Below, piece by piece: positions 17,077-26,249 of a DNA stretch of 64,000 nt. This DNA is from Acidimicrobiales bacterium (lineage in GTDB: Bacteria; Actinomycetota; Acidimicrobiia; Acidimicrobiales; MedAcidi-G1): the NCBI GenBank assembly GCA_014237715.1, contig JAAZZG010000001.1:185177-249176 (forward strand). Direction: 5' to 3'. The notes beneath the pieces were generated by a model. That model was given only the letters and a program-made list of their open reading frames with translations, searched no databases and was not told the DNA's origin. The translations under genes were made by a program, and so were the position numbers. Position 1 is the stretch's first letter. Every line of letters begins with the position of its first letter.

Positions 17077-17925
17077 CTACTTGGTGAACGGTTCTCCGGC
17101 CTCGTATCGCCGACGGACCTCCGCTGCGTAGCCGCCGAGGTCGACGGTCCGGACCGCGGCGGGATCGCGGACCAATCCCGTGTGGGTGATGAAGCGTTCT
17201 CCGTCCCACCGGTGGAGTTGGAAAGCCGGCGGTTCGTCAATGGCCGCTGCCCGGTCGGGGTGCAGGTCGAGGTTGATCTGGTTCCCGGTCGATGGGCAGG
17301 TCGAGACGAGAGTTGAACCGATGGTTGTCTGGATGGGGCGGTGAAGGTGCCCGGTCACCAGGAGGCGAACGTGTGGGTGGCGCTCGATGGTGGCCCGGAG
17401 GCGATCGGCATTGGAGACGCCGGCCTGGTCCATGAACACCAGTCCCGTATCGAACGGCGGGAAGTGGGTGAACACGAGGGTGGGTCGGTCATCGGCCGAC
17501 AGCGCCTGCTCGAGCCAGGCCTCCCGGTCGGCGTCGAACAGGCCGTCGTGGCGGCCGGGCAGGCTCGTGTCCAGCCCGACGAGGCGCACCGGGTACCGGT
17601 CGACCACGTAACTGCAGTGGTCGACGGCCACGTCGACGGGGAGCAGGTCGGCGAAGGCCAGTCGGAAAGCCGGCCCCTCGTCGTGGTTACCGGGGAGCGG
17701 GACGATCCGTTCGGCGATGGGGGCCAACGTGTCACGGAGGGTGGCGTACTGGGCTGGCGTGCCGTCATCGGTCAGGTCACCGGTGGCCAGGATCACGTCG
17801 GGTGCAGGTTCGAGGGCCAGTAGGTGTTCGACCACCTGGCCGAGCGTCTCGGTCGTGTCGACGAGCCGGCCAAACCAACCCTCGTGGTCCCGAATGTGGC
17901 AGTCGGATATCTGGGCGATCAGCAC
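17077..17925 (-). CDS. Class III cyclic-nucleotide phosphodiesterase-like metallophosphoesterase
   Basis: A 282-residue calcineurin-like phosphoesterase. All metal-site blocks are present in order: D-C-H (Asp-x-His) at residues 8-10, G-D-L-T-D-D-G, G-N-H-D-E, a lone His in F-T-H-F-P-P, and G-H-L-H-R. This arrangement matches CpdA/Rv0805 enzymes that hydrolyse cAMP or related 2',3'-cyclic nucleotides. Actual substrate unproven. GTG start with TAGCCT 6 nt upstream. Its 3' end almost touches that of the RamB-like gene (convergent). Confidence 0.85.
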   Translation of the reverse strand: MLIAQISDCHIRDHEGWFGRLVDTTETLGQVVEHLLALEPAPDVILATGDLTDDGTPAQYATLRDTLAPIAERIVPLPGNHDEGPAFRLAFADLLPVDVAVDHCSYVVDRYPVRLVGLDTSLPGRHDGLFDADREAWLEQALSADDRPTLVFTHFPPFDTGLVFMDQAGVSNADRLRATIERHPHVRLLVTGHLHRPIQTTIGSTLVSTCPSTGNQINLDLHPDRAAAIDEPPAFQLHRWDGERFITHTGLVRDPAAVRTVDLGGYAAEVRRRYEAGEPFTK

Positions 17926-17931
17926 GACACG

Positions 17932-17937
17932 AGGCTA
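17932..17937 (-). promoter_or_regulatory. -10 box TAGCCT, leaderless start of phosphodiesterase gene
   Basis: Minus strand, 6-nt gap to the GTG at 17925. Confidence 0.5.
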
Positions 17938-18063
17938 TGGGGCGAGCGGGTCGAGCTGGTTGTTGGAAGGATCGAAGGATGACAGTGGGGCACGGAACTG
18001 GCCGGTGGCAGGCCGGGCCCTGAGTAGCTACTGAACGAGCTGCTTCTCGGGCTTGAGAGGGCG

Positions 18064-18135
18064 AGCGGGTGGAGGGAATCGAACCCTCATCATCAGCTTG
18101 GAAAGCTGAGGTTCTAGCCGTTGAACTACACCCGC
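18064..18135 (-). tRNA. tRNA-Gly (TCC)
   Basis: 72-nt cloverleaf. Acceptor GCGGGTG/CACCCGC, anticodon stem CAGC/GCTG around TTTCCAA (anticodon TCC), T arm GAGGG/CCCTC. CCA is not encoded, unlike the other three tRNAs in the window. Confidence 0.95.
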
Positions 18136-18211
18136 GGGCCGCCGTAGCAGACCCGGTGAACCTATCGGCCTCCGCTCCGGCCCGTCCGTCCTTAGGTCTG
18201 GACGAGGTATG

Positions 18212-18217
18212 TACGCT
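18212..18217 (+). promoter_or_regulatory. -10 box TACGCT, leaderless start of the five-gene operon
   Basis: 7-nt gap to the ATG at 18225. It fixes that ATG as the start, since an upstream frame would run through tRNA-Gly. Confidence 0.5.
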
Positions 18218-18224
18218 TCGGGCC

Positions 18225-19700
18225 ATGACCAGCATCGACGCTTCTTCCAGCGCGGTCCCGATCGGCGCGCACCTGATCGGTGGTGACTGGAGCACGCATG
18301 CTCCGGGCGGCACAGCGGTTAGCGACAATCCCGCACGGCCCGACGAACCGGTGGGCGAATACCCCCTCGGCGATGCCTCGACGGCGGCCGATGCTGTCAC
18401 CTCGGCGGTCGATGCCCAGGCGTCGTGGACGGCCCTCGGCTTCGGTGCCCGGGCAAGGATCCTGGAACGCGCTGCCGTGCTGTTCGATGAGCGGGCCGAC
18501 GCCCTGGCGTTGGTGGCGACCCTCGAGGAGGGTAAGACCCTTCCGGAGGCCCGTGGCGAGGCAGTCCTGTCCGCCGAGACTTGCCGCTATCAGGCCGGAC
18601 TGGCCAAGACGTCGACTGAGCGAATCTTTCCCAGCGGTACCCGAGGGGAGACCATCCGGACCGTGAGGTCCCCTCTGGGCGTGGTCGGTGTTATCACGCC
18701 CTGGAACTTCCCCATCCTGATCCCTGTCTGGAAGATTGCTCCGGCACTGGTGACCGGCAATCCGGTGGTCTGGAAGCCGGCCAGTAACACGCCGCTCACC
18801 GCCGTGGCCGTCGCCGCGGTGTTTCACGATGCCGGGGTGCCGCCTGGTGTTTTGAATCTGGTGCTCGGGCCGGGCTCCATGGGAGGGGCGCTGGTGTCCG
18901 ACGAGCGCGTCGACGGCGTCACCTTCACCGGTTCGGTGGGCGTCGGCCACGGCATCCGTGACGTGGTGACCGCCCGTAACGGTCGGGTCCAACTTGAACT
19001 AGGTGGCCACAACCCGTGCATTGTGTTCCCCGACGCCGACCTCGACATGGCTGTCGCCGCTGTGGTCGGGGGCGCCATGGGGGCTACCGGACAGAAGTGC
19101 ACTGCTACCCGGCGGATCATCGCAGTCGGCAGCATCCATGATGAGTTGGTCGACAGGATGGCCACCGCGGTGAGTTCCCTGAGGGTTGGTGACGGCCAGG
19201 ATTCGGCGACGGCCATCGGCCCGCTGGTGTCGATGACGGCCCGGGCGGAGGTCATCGAGGCCATCGAGCAGGCAAAGGCCGAAGGTGCCGAGACGGTCGC
19301 GGTGACTGAAGGCGTACCCGACGGTCCGTGCTTCCAGGCGCCAACCCTGTTGGTGGGCGGACCCAACCTGACCATCACCCGCGAGGAGGTGTTCGGCCCG
19401 GTCAGCACGGTGCTGCGGGTCGACGACGAGGACGAGGCGTTCGCCCTGGCCAATGACACCGAGTTCGGCCTGTCGGCGTCGGTGTTCACCAACGACCTTT
19501 GGAAGATGGACCGGGCCATCAACGAGTTGCGGGCGGGCATCGTGAAGGTCAACGGGCCGACCACCGGTTCGGAGATCCACGCCCCGTTCGGCGGTGACAA
19601 GAACTCCTCGGGCCACGCGGCGCGTGAACAGGGCGATACCGCCCATGAGTTCTTCACCCGTACCCGTACGGCGTACATCAAGCCCGGGAGCCCCCGTTGA
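18225..19700 (+). CDS. Aldehyde dehydrogenase (semialdehyde dehydrogenase-like)
   Basis: A 491-residue NAD(P)-dependent aldehyde dehydrogenase. The catalytic pair is intact: Glu258 in L-E-L-G-G-H-N-P and Cys292 in G-Q-K-C-T-A. T-P-W-N-F-P and F-T-G-S nucleotide-binding motifs are also present. It resembles the alpha-ketoglutaric semialdehyde/succinic semialdehyde branch rather than betaine-aldehyde enzymes; substrate not assignable. First gene of a tightly packed operon with a DUF1185 protein, hydrolase, second aldehyde dehydrogenase and PLP decarboxylase. The next gene begins at or near its stop codon. Confidence 0.9.
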   Translation: MTSIDASSSAVPIGAHLIGGDWSTHAPGGTAVSDNPARPDEPVGEYPLGDASTAADAVTSAVDAQASWTALGFGARARILERAAVLFDERADALALVATLEEGKTLPEARGEAVLSAETCRYQAGLAKTSTERIFPSGTRGETIRTVRSPLGVVGVITPWNFPILIPVWKIAPALVTGNPVVWKPASNTPLTAVAVAAVFHDAGVPPGVLNLVLGPGSMGGALVSDERVDGVTFTGSVGVGHGIRDVVTARNGRVQLELGGHNPCIVFPDADLDMAVAAVVGGAMGATGQKCTATRRIIAVGSIHDELVDRMATAVSSLRVGDGQDSATAIGPLVSMTARAEVIEAIEQAKAEGAETVAVTEGVPDGPCFQAPTLLVGGPNLTITREEVFGPVSTVLRVDDEDEAFALANDTEFGLSASVFTNDLWKMDRAINELRAGIVKVNGPTTGSEIHAPFGGDKNSSGHAAREQGDTAHEFFTRTRTAYIKPGSPR

Positions 19701-19711
19701 CCTCCGCGCCG

Positions 19712-20299
19712 ATGACCCTGGAAATGCGCAAGCTCGTCACCCAGACCGAGGAAATCCACGTCGAGGGTGGGCGACCGGCCGATCCGCCATTGGTCATGCA
19801 CGGCGTGGCCGCGGTGATCGCCAACCCGTGGGCCGGTCAGGGCTTTGTCGAGGACCTCCGGCCGGCGATCATGGACTTGGCTCCGGTTCTCGGCTCGATC
19901 CTCGTACCCCGATTGGTTGAGATGTGCGGCGGTGGCGACACCGTTGAGGCCTACGGAAAGGCGGCCATGGTCGGAACGTCCGGTGAGGTCGAGCATGCCT
20001 CGGCGTTCATCCACACCTTGCGATTCGGAAACGTGTTCCGGGATGCCGTGGGGGGCACGGCGTACCTGTCCTTCACCAACACCCGGGGCGGCCCGGGCGC
20101 CACCCTGTCCATCCCGATGATGCACAAGGTCGACGCCGGTTGGAGGTCGCACTATCTGACGCTCGAGATGCAAGTGGCTGATGCGCCGACGTCTGACGAG
20201 ATTCTGGTGGCTATCGGTGCATCGACCGGGGGTCGACCCCACCATCGCATCGGCAACCGTTACACCGACATGGAAGAGATGGGGTTGACCGAGGGGTGA
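19712..20299 (+). CDS. DUF1185 (AA_synth) family protein
   Basis: A 195-residue protein of Pfam PF06684. Marks are R-K-L-V-T-Q-T-E-E, a P-P-L-V-M-H-G-V-A-A-V-I-A-N-P-W-A-G block, the E-A-Y-G-K-A-A-M-V-G-T-S-G-E-V-E-H-A-S-A region and a G-G-R-P-H-H-R-I-G C-terminus. A solved family member has a chorismate-mutase-like fold and was proposed to act in amino-acid metabolism; no reaction is established. The ATG at 19712 fits family starts. A TTG at 19697 overlapping the previous stop (TTGA) is the alternative. The stop overlaps the next gene's GTG by four bases. Confidence 0.82.
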   Translation: MTLEMRKLVTQTEEIHVEGGRPADPPLVMHGVAAVIANPWAGQGFVEDLRPAIMDLAPVLGSILVPRLVEMCGGGDTVEAYGKAAMVGTSGEVEHASAFIHTLRFGNVFRDAVGGTAYLSFTNTRGGPGATLSIPMMHKVDAGWRSHYLTLEMQVADAPTSDEILVAIGASTGGRPHHRIGNRYTDMEEMGLTEG

Positions 20300-21123
20300 G
20301 TCCCGTTGTCGACGGCACCAACCTCCGGTCGGACGGGCCGACAGGTGCTGCCGGGGCCGCCCGCCCGCCACTTGTCCTCGTGCACGGCGTAGGGCTGGAC
20401 CTCCACCTGTGGGATCTCGTAGTCGATGTACTGGCCGTTGACCGACGGGTCATCCGCTACGACCTCTTCGGACACGGATGTTCGGACGATCCGCCGGGAC
20501 CGCGTTCGATCGACGACTTCGTCAGTCAATGCCTCGGCGTCCTGGTAGCCACCACCATCGAGGACACGGTCGGGAGGACGCCCGATCTCGCCGGATTGTC
20601 CCTAGGCGCCATGGTGGCCTTGGCCGTCGGGGCCCGTCACCCCAAGACCGTCGGTCGATTGGTGGCCATGAACGCCGTGTTCGACCGGACCGCCGACCAG
20701 GTTGAGGGCCCGCGGGCCAGGCTCGCTCTCACGGCGGCTGAGGGTATGGGTCCGGTGGCCGACCTGGCCATTGCCCGGTGGTTCACCATCGACTGGCAGG
20801 TCGAGCATCCTGAGCGGGCGGCCGTAGTCGACGAGCGGATCCGGAGTACCGACCTCGAGGGTTACCTGAAGGCCTACGGACTATTTGTGGAGGGCGATCC
20901 TTTGATGCCGGCGGCTGCAGCCCGTATCGCCGCTCCGACCCTGGCTCTGACCGGCGAACGGGACACGGGGTCCACCCCGGCCATGAGCCGGGCCATCGCG
21001 TCGGCCGTGGTCGACGGTCAATCGCGGGTACTTTCCGGCCTCGGGCACCTCCCGCCGATCGAAGCGCCCGAAATTTGGTCGGCCGCTCTCCTCGAGTTCC
21101 TCGATCGCCCTAACCAACCCTGA
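20296..21123 (+). CDS. Alpha/beta hydrolase
   Basis: A 275-residue alpha/beta hydrolase. L-V-H-G-V-G gives the oxyanion turn and G-L-S-L-G-A the nucleophile serine. T-G-E-R-D-T supplies an acid and G-H-L-P-P the catalytic His. Similar in layout to enol-lactonases and the hydrolase at 6840, but clearly a separate gene. The GTG start overlaps the DUF1185 stop (GTGA), so translation is probably coupled. In this operon it may hydrolyse an ester, lactone or amide formed upstream of the aldehyde dehydrogenases; substrate unknown. Confidence 0.85.
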   Translation: MSPVVDGTNLRSDGPTGAAGAARPPLVLVHGVGLDLHLWDLVVDVLAVDRRVIRYDLFGHGCSDDPPGPRSIDDFVSQCLGVLVATTIEDTVGRTPDLAGLSLGAMVALAVGARHPKTVGRLVAMNAVFDRTADQVEGPRARLALTAAEGMGPVADLAIARWFTIDWQVEHPERAAVVDERIRSTDLEGYLKAYGLFVEGDPLMPAAAARIAAPTLALTGERDTGSTPAMSRAIASAVVDGQSRVLSGLGHLPPIEAPEIWSAALLEFLDRPNQP

Positions 21124-21146
21124 CCACCCTCCGGGGGGATACACCA

Positions 21147-22622
21147 ATGAACAAGTACCAGCTCTACATCGATGGCGAGTTCTGTGAGGCCTCGGATGGC
21201 AACCGCTTCGACTCGGTAAACCCGGCCACCGGAGAGGTGTGGGCCACGGCTCCAGGCGCCACCGAAGACGACGTGGACCGTGCCGTCCGTGCCGCGAAGC
21301 GTGCCCTGACCGAAGGCGACTGGCCGGCCATGACGGCCACCCAGCGGGGACGTCTGCTGTACCGGCTGGCTGACCTGATGGCCGACGCCGCCCATCATCT
21401 GGGCGGCATTGAGACCACCGACAGCGGAAAGCTGGCTGCCGAGACGAGGGCCCAGTCGGCCTACGTGGCCGACTACTACCGGTACTTCGCGGGCCTGGCC
21501 GACAAGATCCAGGGCGACACCCTTCCCATCGACAAGCCCGACCTCCACGTGTTCACGATGAGGGAACCGGTGGGCGTGGTGGCCGCTGTCGTACCGTGGA
21601 ACGCCGAGATGTTCCTGACGGCCACCAAGGTCGGACCGGCACTGGCTGCAGGGAACACGGTCGTCATCAAGGCTTCGGAGATCGCTCCAGCACCGCTGCT
21701 GGCGTTCGCCCAGGTAATCGACGAGGTGGGCTTCCCGCCCGGCGTGGTGAACCTCATCACCGGCTTCGGTGAGCCTTGCGGGCGTGCGCTGACCAGTCAT
21801 CCGATGGTCGACAAGGTGGCGTTCACCGGTGGAGTCGAGACAGCCCGCCACGTGGTAGCCAACACCGTCCACAATCTGGCGCCGGTGACCCTGGAACTCG
21901 GTGGAAAGTCTCCGATCCTCGTGTTCGACGACGCTGACTTTGAGAGCGCCGTCAACGGAGCGGTGGCCGGCAACTTCGGAGCATCCGGACAGAGTTGTGT
22001 GGCCGGCTCCCGGGTGTTTGTGCAGTCGGGGATCCACGACGAGTTCGTGGCCGAGGTCGTCCGACGCGCCGAGCAGATCCGCATCGGCGACCCACTCGCT
22101 GACGATACGCAGATGGGGCCGCTGGCCACCTTGGCCCAACGGGACCGGATCGAAGATGTGGTGGCCGAGTCGACCGCCCAGGGAGCGACGCTGCGCACAG
22201 GCGGCTGTCGCCCCGAAGGGCTGGATGCCGGCTGGTATTACCGCCCCACGGTCTTGAGCTGCCCCGACCAGAACATCCGGAGCACCCGGGTGGAGCTGTT
22301 CGGTCCGGTCATGTCGGTTCTCCGGTTTGACACCGAGGACGAAGCAGTGGCCATGGCCAACGACACAGAGTTCGGTCTAGGAGCAGGCATCTTCACCCCT
22401 GATGTGTCACGGGTGCACCGGGTGTCGAAGGCCATCCGGTCAGGCATCATTTGGGTCAACACCTACCGGGCCGTCTCTCCTATCGCCCCGTTCGGCGGGT
22501 TCGGCAACAGTGGTTCGGGACGCGAGGCCGGCATGGATGCCATTCACGAGTTCACGACCACCAAGACGGTCTGGATCAACACGTCCACCGAACCGATGGC
22601 CAATCCGTTCACCATCCGATGA
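21147..22622 (+). CDS. Aldehyde dehydrogenase (betaine-aldehyde type)
   Basis: A 491-residue aldehyde dehydrogenase, second in this operon. Glu250 in L-E-L-G-G-K-S-P and Cys284 in G-Q-S-C-V-A-G-S form the catalytic pair. P-W-N-A-E-M-F, F-T-G-G-V-E-T-A and C-terminal P-F-G-G-F-G-N-S-G are the expected blocks. The K-S-P and S-C-V-A-G-S-R context places it with the betaine/aromatic aldehyde group, so it likely acts on a different aldehyde from the first enzyme. GGGGGG lies before the ATG. Its stop overlaps the next start as ATGA. Confidence 0.9.
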   Translation: MNKYQLYIDGEFCEASDGNRFDSVNPATGEVWATAPGATEDDVDRAVRAAKRALTEGDWPAMTATQRGRLLYRLADLMADAAHHLGGIETTDSGKLAAETRAQSAYVADYYRYFAGLADKIQGDTLPIDKPDLHVFTMREPVGVVAAVVPWNAEMFLTATKVGPALAAGNTVVIKASEIAPAPLLAFAQVIDEVGFPPGVVNLITGFGEPCGRALTSHPMVDKVAFTGGVETARHVVANTVHNLAPVTLELGGKSPILVFDDADFESAVNGAVAGNFGASGQSCVAGSRVFVQSGIHDEFVAEVVRRAEQIRIGDPLADDTQMGPLATLAQRDRIEDVVAESTAQGATLRTGGCRPEGLDAGWYYRPTVLSCPDQNIRSTRVELFGPVMSVLRFDTEDEAVAMANDTEFGLGAGIFTPDVSRVHRVSKAIRSGIIWVNTYRAVSPIAPFGGFGNSGSGREAGMDAIHEFTTTKTVWINTSTEPMANPFTIR

Positions 22623-24028
22623 CCAAGCCGGCCGGAGATGGGCGGCCATGGTCTTCCGGGGCGGAAATGCACGAGTTTGACGAGTCGACCGAAGACTTGG
22701 CCTCGGCCATTTTCCAGTATTCCCTCGATCGGGTGAGGACGGACCCGCCCTTGGATGGTCCTCGATCCCATCAGGAACTTTGGGAGGCGGTCGGGCAGAC
22801 CATCACCGAGGAGGGCCTCGGAGGGGAGTCGGTGCTCGCAGCCTTCGCCGACCACCTGGCGCCGGCTTGCTTATCGAGCGATCATCCTCGGTTCCTGTCC
22901 TTCGTTCCGGGCGCTCCCACGAATGCCTCGGTCCTATTCGACCTGGTTGTCGGGGCGTCTGCGATGTGTGCCGCCTCCTGGTTGGAAGCGGCAGGCACGG
23001 TGTACGCCGAGAACCAGGCCCTCCGATGGGTCGCTGACCTGGTGGGTCTCTCGGAGGGCGCTGGAGGCTGCTTCGCCTCCGGGGGAACAATGGGGAACCT
23101 GTCGGCGCTGATAGCGGGCCGTGACCAGGCGATGCGTCGTCGCGAGGCGGATGGTTTGGGTCGGCCGGTCAGGTGGTCGGTCGTGGCCTCTGATGGTGCC
23201 CACTCCTCGATTGACTCAGCAGCGAGGGTCATGGACGTGGACGTTCTACTGGCGACCGCCGGGGACGACCGTCGCCTCCGAGGAGATGCGGTGCGCGCTG
23301 CCATAGCGGCAAGGCCGGAGGACACCGAGGTGTTTGCCGTGGTTGCCACGGCAGGTACCACCAACCTGGGCGTGGTCGATGCACTCGACGAGGTGGCCGA
23401 TGCCGCAGCGGAGCACGGAGCCTGGTTCCATGTGGACGCGGCCTACGGGGGTGCGGCGCTGGCCGCCGAATCGGCTCGCCCTCATTTCGCTGGGATCGAC
23501 CGATGTGACTCCGTGGTGATCGACCCCCACAAGTGGCTCTTCGCCCCCTTCGACTGCTGTGCACTGCTCTACCGCCACCCTGAGGTGGCCCGGTTGGCCC
23601 ATACCCAGCACGCCAGCTACCTAGATCCGATCAACTCGAGCTCGGAGTGGAATCCCACCGATTATGGGCATTTCCTGACCCGGCGGGCCCGGGGTCTGCC
23701 GTTCTGGTTCTCGTTGGCGGTCCATGGCACCAAGGCGTATTCCGAAGCCGTCGAGCGGACGTTGGAGGTAACCCGTGCTGGAGCCGAGTTGGTGGCTGCT
23801 ACTCCCCACCTGGACCTAGTGCTGGACCCGATCCTCTCGGTGCTGGCATTCAGGAGGATCGGGTGGGAACAGATGGACTATGACGCATGGTCCGCTCGGC
23901 TCATGGAGGATGGAACCGCCTTCGTGCTGCCGACACAGGTGGATGGCGAGCCGGCACTGCGGATCTGCATCGTCAACCCGCTAACCACGGTCGACGACAT
24001 TGCCGTGGTCCTAGACAGTCTTGCCTGA
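22619..24028 (+). CDS. Group II PLP-dependent decarboxylase (aromatic amino acid/glutamate type)
   Basis: A 469-residue fold-type I PLP enzyme. Lys305 in D-P-H-K-W-L-F is the Schiff-base lysine. H-V-D-A-A-Y-G-G carries the pyridine-nitrogen Asp, and C-F-A-S-G-G-T-M-G-N-L-S binds the phosphate. This is the layout of aromatic-L-amino-acid, glutamate and diaminobutyrate decarboxylases; some relatives are instead aldehyde synthases. The ATG at 22619 overlaps the previous stop (ATGA). The ATG at 22667 (Met-His-Glu-Phe) is the alternative. As last gene of the operon it would release CO2 from an amino acid and give an amine or aldehyde. Confidence 0.85.
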   Translation: MTKPAGDGRPWSSGAEMHEFDESTEDLASAIFQYSLDRVRTDPPLDGPRSHQELWEAVGQTITEEGLGGESVLAAFADHLAPACLSSDHPRFLSFVPGAPTNASVLFDLVVGASAMCAASWLEAAGTVYAENQALRWVADLVGLSEGAGGCFASGGTMGNLSALIAGRDQAMRRREADGLGRPVRWSVVASDGAHSSIDSAARVMDVDVLLATAGDDRRLRGDAVRAAIAARPEDTEVFAVVATAGTTNLGVVDALDEVADAAAEHGAWFHVDAAYGGAALAAESARPHFAGIDRCDSVVIDPHKWLFAPFDCCALLYRHPEVARLAHTQHASYLDPINSSSEWNPTDYGHFLTRRARGLPFWFSLAVHGTKAYSEAVERTLEVTRAGAELVAATPHLDLVLDPILSVLAFRRIGWEQMDYDAWSARLMEDGTAFVLPTQVDGEPALRICIVNPLTTVDDIAVVLDSLA

Positions 24029-24084
24029 CGGTTTCGAGCCCTTGTAGGGGCCATTTCGCCGGGTGGCCGTCAGGGGGCCGCCGG

Positions 24085-24090
24085 TACACT
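24085..24090 (+). promoter_or_regulatory. -10 box TACACT upstream of tig
   Basis: 9-nt gap to the GTG at 24100, giving a leader of about 3 nt. Confidence 0.4.
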
Positions 24091-24099
24091 CCCGAGACT

Positions 24100-25506
24100 G
24101 TGGACACCACCCTCGAAACCCTGGACGGCGACCGCGTCAAGCTGACCGTCGCCGTCGACGAGACCGAGTTCGACATCGCCGTTGACGCCGCCTTCAAACG
24201 AATCGCCAAGGAGATCCGGCTTCCGGGTTTCCGGCCCGGTAAGGCGCCCCGGAAACTTCTGGAGGCCCGTATCGGCGTGGCCGCCGGCCGTCAGGAAGCT
24301 CTCCAGCAGGCGCTTCCCGACTACTACGGTCGAGCGCTCGCCGAGAACGAGGTCGATGCCATTGATCAGCCCGAGATCGAGATCACCGGCGGTGCCGAGG
24401 ATGGCCCGCTGACCTTCGACGCCGTTGTGCCGGTGCGTCCCCGGGCTGCGGTGGCCGGTCATGGTTCGCTGCGTGTCGAGATCCAGGCCATAGAGGCATC
24501 CGATGACGACATCGCCGAGCAACTCGACGCCATCCGGCGACAGCACGCCACCCTGGCTGACGCCGACCGACCGGCTGACGATGGCGACCAGGTCACCATT
24601 GATATCGAAGGGTCGGTCGATGGCGAGGTCGTCGAGGGTCTGACCACTTCGGGCTACCTCTACGAGGTGGGTGCCGGTGCGGTGGTGCCCGAGATTGACG
24701 AGAACCTGAGGGGCGCATCGGCAGGCGACACCCTCGAGTTTGACGCCGACCATCCCGAGGAGGACGAAGCCACGCTGTCGTTCCGGATCGAAGTCAAGGC
24801 CGTCCAGACCCGAGTGCTTCCTGACGCCGACGATGCCTTGGCCGCCGAGGCCTCCGAGTTTGAGACCATCGAAGAGTTGACGGCCGACCTTCGGGACCGG
24901 ATCACCACGATGCGCCGTGGCCAGGCCGAAATGACGGCCCGCGACCGGACCGCCCAGGCGCTCGCCGATCTGATCGATATGGAGATCCCGCCCACCCTCG
25001 TGGAGAGCGAGATCGACGGCCGGATCAATGACATGGCCATGAGGATGAGTTCCCAGGGCATCGACTTCGCTACTTACATGGAAGCCATGGGGCGCGATCT
25101 GGCGACCATGCGCGACGAGTTGCGGGAAGGTGCCGAGATTGCCGCCCGTGTCGACCTCGGCCTGCGGGCGGTGGCCGATGCCGAGAGTCTGAGCGGAGAA
25201 GGGGAGGCCCTTGACGAGTACCTCGGGCTGCTCGCTGAGCAGACCGGAGGCGATGTCGACGGCATCCGGAAGGCCCTGACGTCGTCGGGTCGAATGCTCG
25301 AGGTCAAGGCAGATATCCGCAAGCAGGCGGCGCTGGACTGGGTGTTCGAGCGGGCCTCGATCGTGGACGAAGAGGGCAACGAGGTTGATCGGGCGCTCCT
25401 GGAGCCGCCCGAGCCCGTCGACGAACCCGAGATGGCCATCCCCGCCACCGATGGCGAGGTGGGGGAAACTAGTGATTCGGCCCCAGACGGGGACGAGGAA
25501 GAATGA
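24100..25506 (+). CDS. tig: Trigger factor
   Basis: Ribosome-bound chaperone and prolyl isomerase for nascent chains. 468 residues from the GTG at 24100. The N-terminal ribosome-docking segment contains the signature G-F-R-P-G-K-A-P near residues 44-51. A FKBP-like middle domain (about 150-240) and a helical C-terminal cradle follow, ending in an acidic tail. The frame is open 71 codons further upstream, but that stretch overlaps the decarboxylase and lacks family sequence. Its stop overlaps clpP by four bases, and tig-clpP-clpX form one proteostasis operon. Confidence 0.95.
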   Translation: MDTTLETLDGDRVKLTVAVDETEFDIAVDAAFKRIAKEIRLPGFRPGKAPRKLLEARIGVAAGRQEALQQALPDYYGRALAENEVDAIDQPEIEITGGAEDGPLTFDAVVPVRPRAAVAGHGSLRVEIQAIEASDDDIAEQLDAIRRQHATLADADRPADDGDQVTIDIEGSVDGEVVEGLTTSGYLYEVGAGAVVPEIDENLRGASAGDTLEFDADHPEEDEATLSFRIEVKAVQTRVLPDADDALAAEASEFETIEELTADLRDRITTMRRGQAEMTARDRTAQALADLIDMEIPPTLVESEIDGRINDMAMRMSSQGIDFATYMEAMGRDLATMRDELREGAEIAARVDLGLRAVADAESLSGEGEALDEYLGLLAEQTGGDVDGIRKALTSSGRMLEVKADIRKQAALDWVFERASIVDEEGNEVDRALLEPPEPVDEPEMAIPATDGEVGETSDSAPDGDEEE

Positions 25507-26204
25507 GCGGGATGACCGAAGCGATCCAGATCTCCAGTGACGGCGTGCCTGGTGTAGGTGGCCTCGCGGCGATGCGGGTGCAGAACTATCTGGTTCCCAC
25601 GGTGGTCGAGCAGACCAACCGGGGCGAGCGGGCATTCGACCTCTATTCGCGCCTGCTCAAGGAGAACATTGTCTTCATCGGCACGCCGATTGACGACACG
25701 ATCGCCAATTTGATCTGCGCCCAGTTGTTGCATCTGGAGTCGGAGAACTCCGACCGGGATATCAGCCTCTACATCAACTCGCCGGGCGGCGACATCAACG
25801 CGCTGTTCGCCATCTACGACACGATGCAGTACATCAAGCCGGACATCACCACGATCTGCTTCGGTCAGGCCGCTTCGGCAGCCGCCGTACTGCTGGCTGC
25901 AGGAACGCCCGGCAAGCGTCTGGCGTTGCCGCACTCGCGGGTGCTCATTCACCAGCCGTACGCTGGGGCCCAGGGTCAGGTGTCCGACATCGAACTGGCC
26001 TCCCGGGAGATCCAGCGGCTGAAGAAGCAGTTGGAGCAGATCCTGGCCCAGCACACCGGTCAGAACGCGGAGAAGATCCACGCTGACACCGACCGAGACT
26101 TCGTGATGACCGCCGAGGAGGCCGTGGCCTACGGAATCATCGACGAGGTCATCGACCAGCGGAACCTGGCTGACAACAGCGGCCCCATCGCCGCGGTCGA
26201 ATAG
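25503..26204 (+). CDS. clpP: ATP-dependent Clp protease proteolytic subunit
   Basis: Serine-protease subunit of ClpXP. The triad is visible: Ser125 in G-Q-A-A-S-A, His150 in V-L-I-H-Q-P, and an Asp in the D-T-D-R-D segment near 198. 233 residues including an N-terminal extension of about 25 before the family core, probably a processed propeptide. Many actinobacteria carry a clpP1-clpP2 pair here; this locus has a single clpP, so any second copy must lie elsewhere. Starts within the tig stop (ATGA). Confidence 0.96.
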   Translation: MSGMTEAIQISSDGVPGVGGLAAMRVQNYLVPTVVEQTNRGERAFDLYSRLLKENIVFIGTPIDDTIANLICAQLLHLESENSDRDISLYINSPGGDINALFAIYDTMQYIKPDITTICFGQAASAAAVLLAAGTPGKRLALPHSRVLIHQPYAGAQGQVSDIELASREIQRLKKQLEQILAQHTGQNAEKIHADTDRDFVMTAEEAVAYGIIDEVIDQRNLADNSGPIAAVE

Positions 26205-26249
26205 GTCGGACGGTTCGGGGCATCGGTATGAGGATTCGATCGGGGGGTC

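Noticed and set aside
18824-20371. A 515-codon antisense open frame across the first aldehyde dehydrogenase and DUF1185 gene
   Set aside because: Low-complexity, Ser/Thr/Pro-rich translation and no start signal; a shadow of the coding strand.
24070-25635. A 521-codon open frame antisense to tig and the start of clpP
   Set aside because: Tig is unambiguous on the other strand. GC-rich codon bias opens the antisense frame, and the protein shows no family motif.
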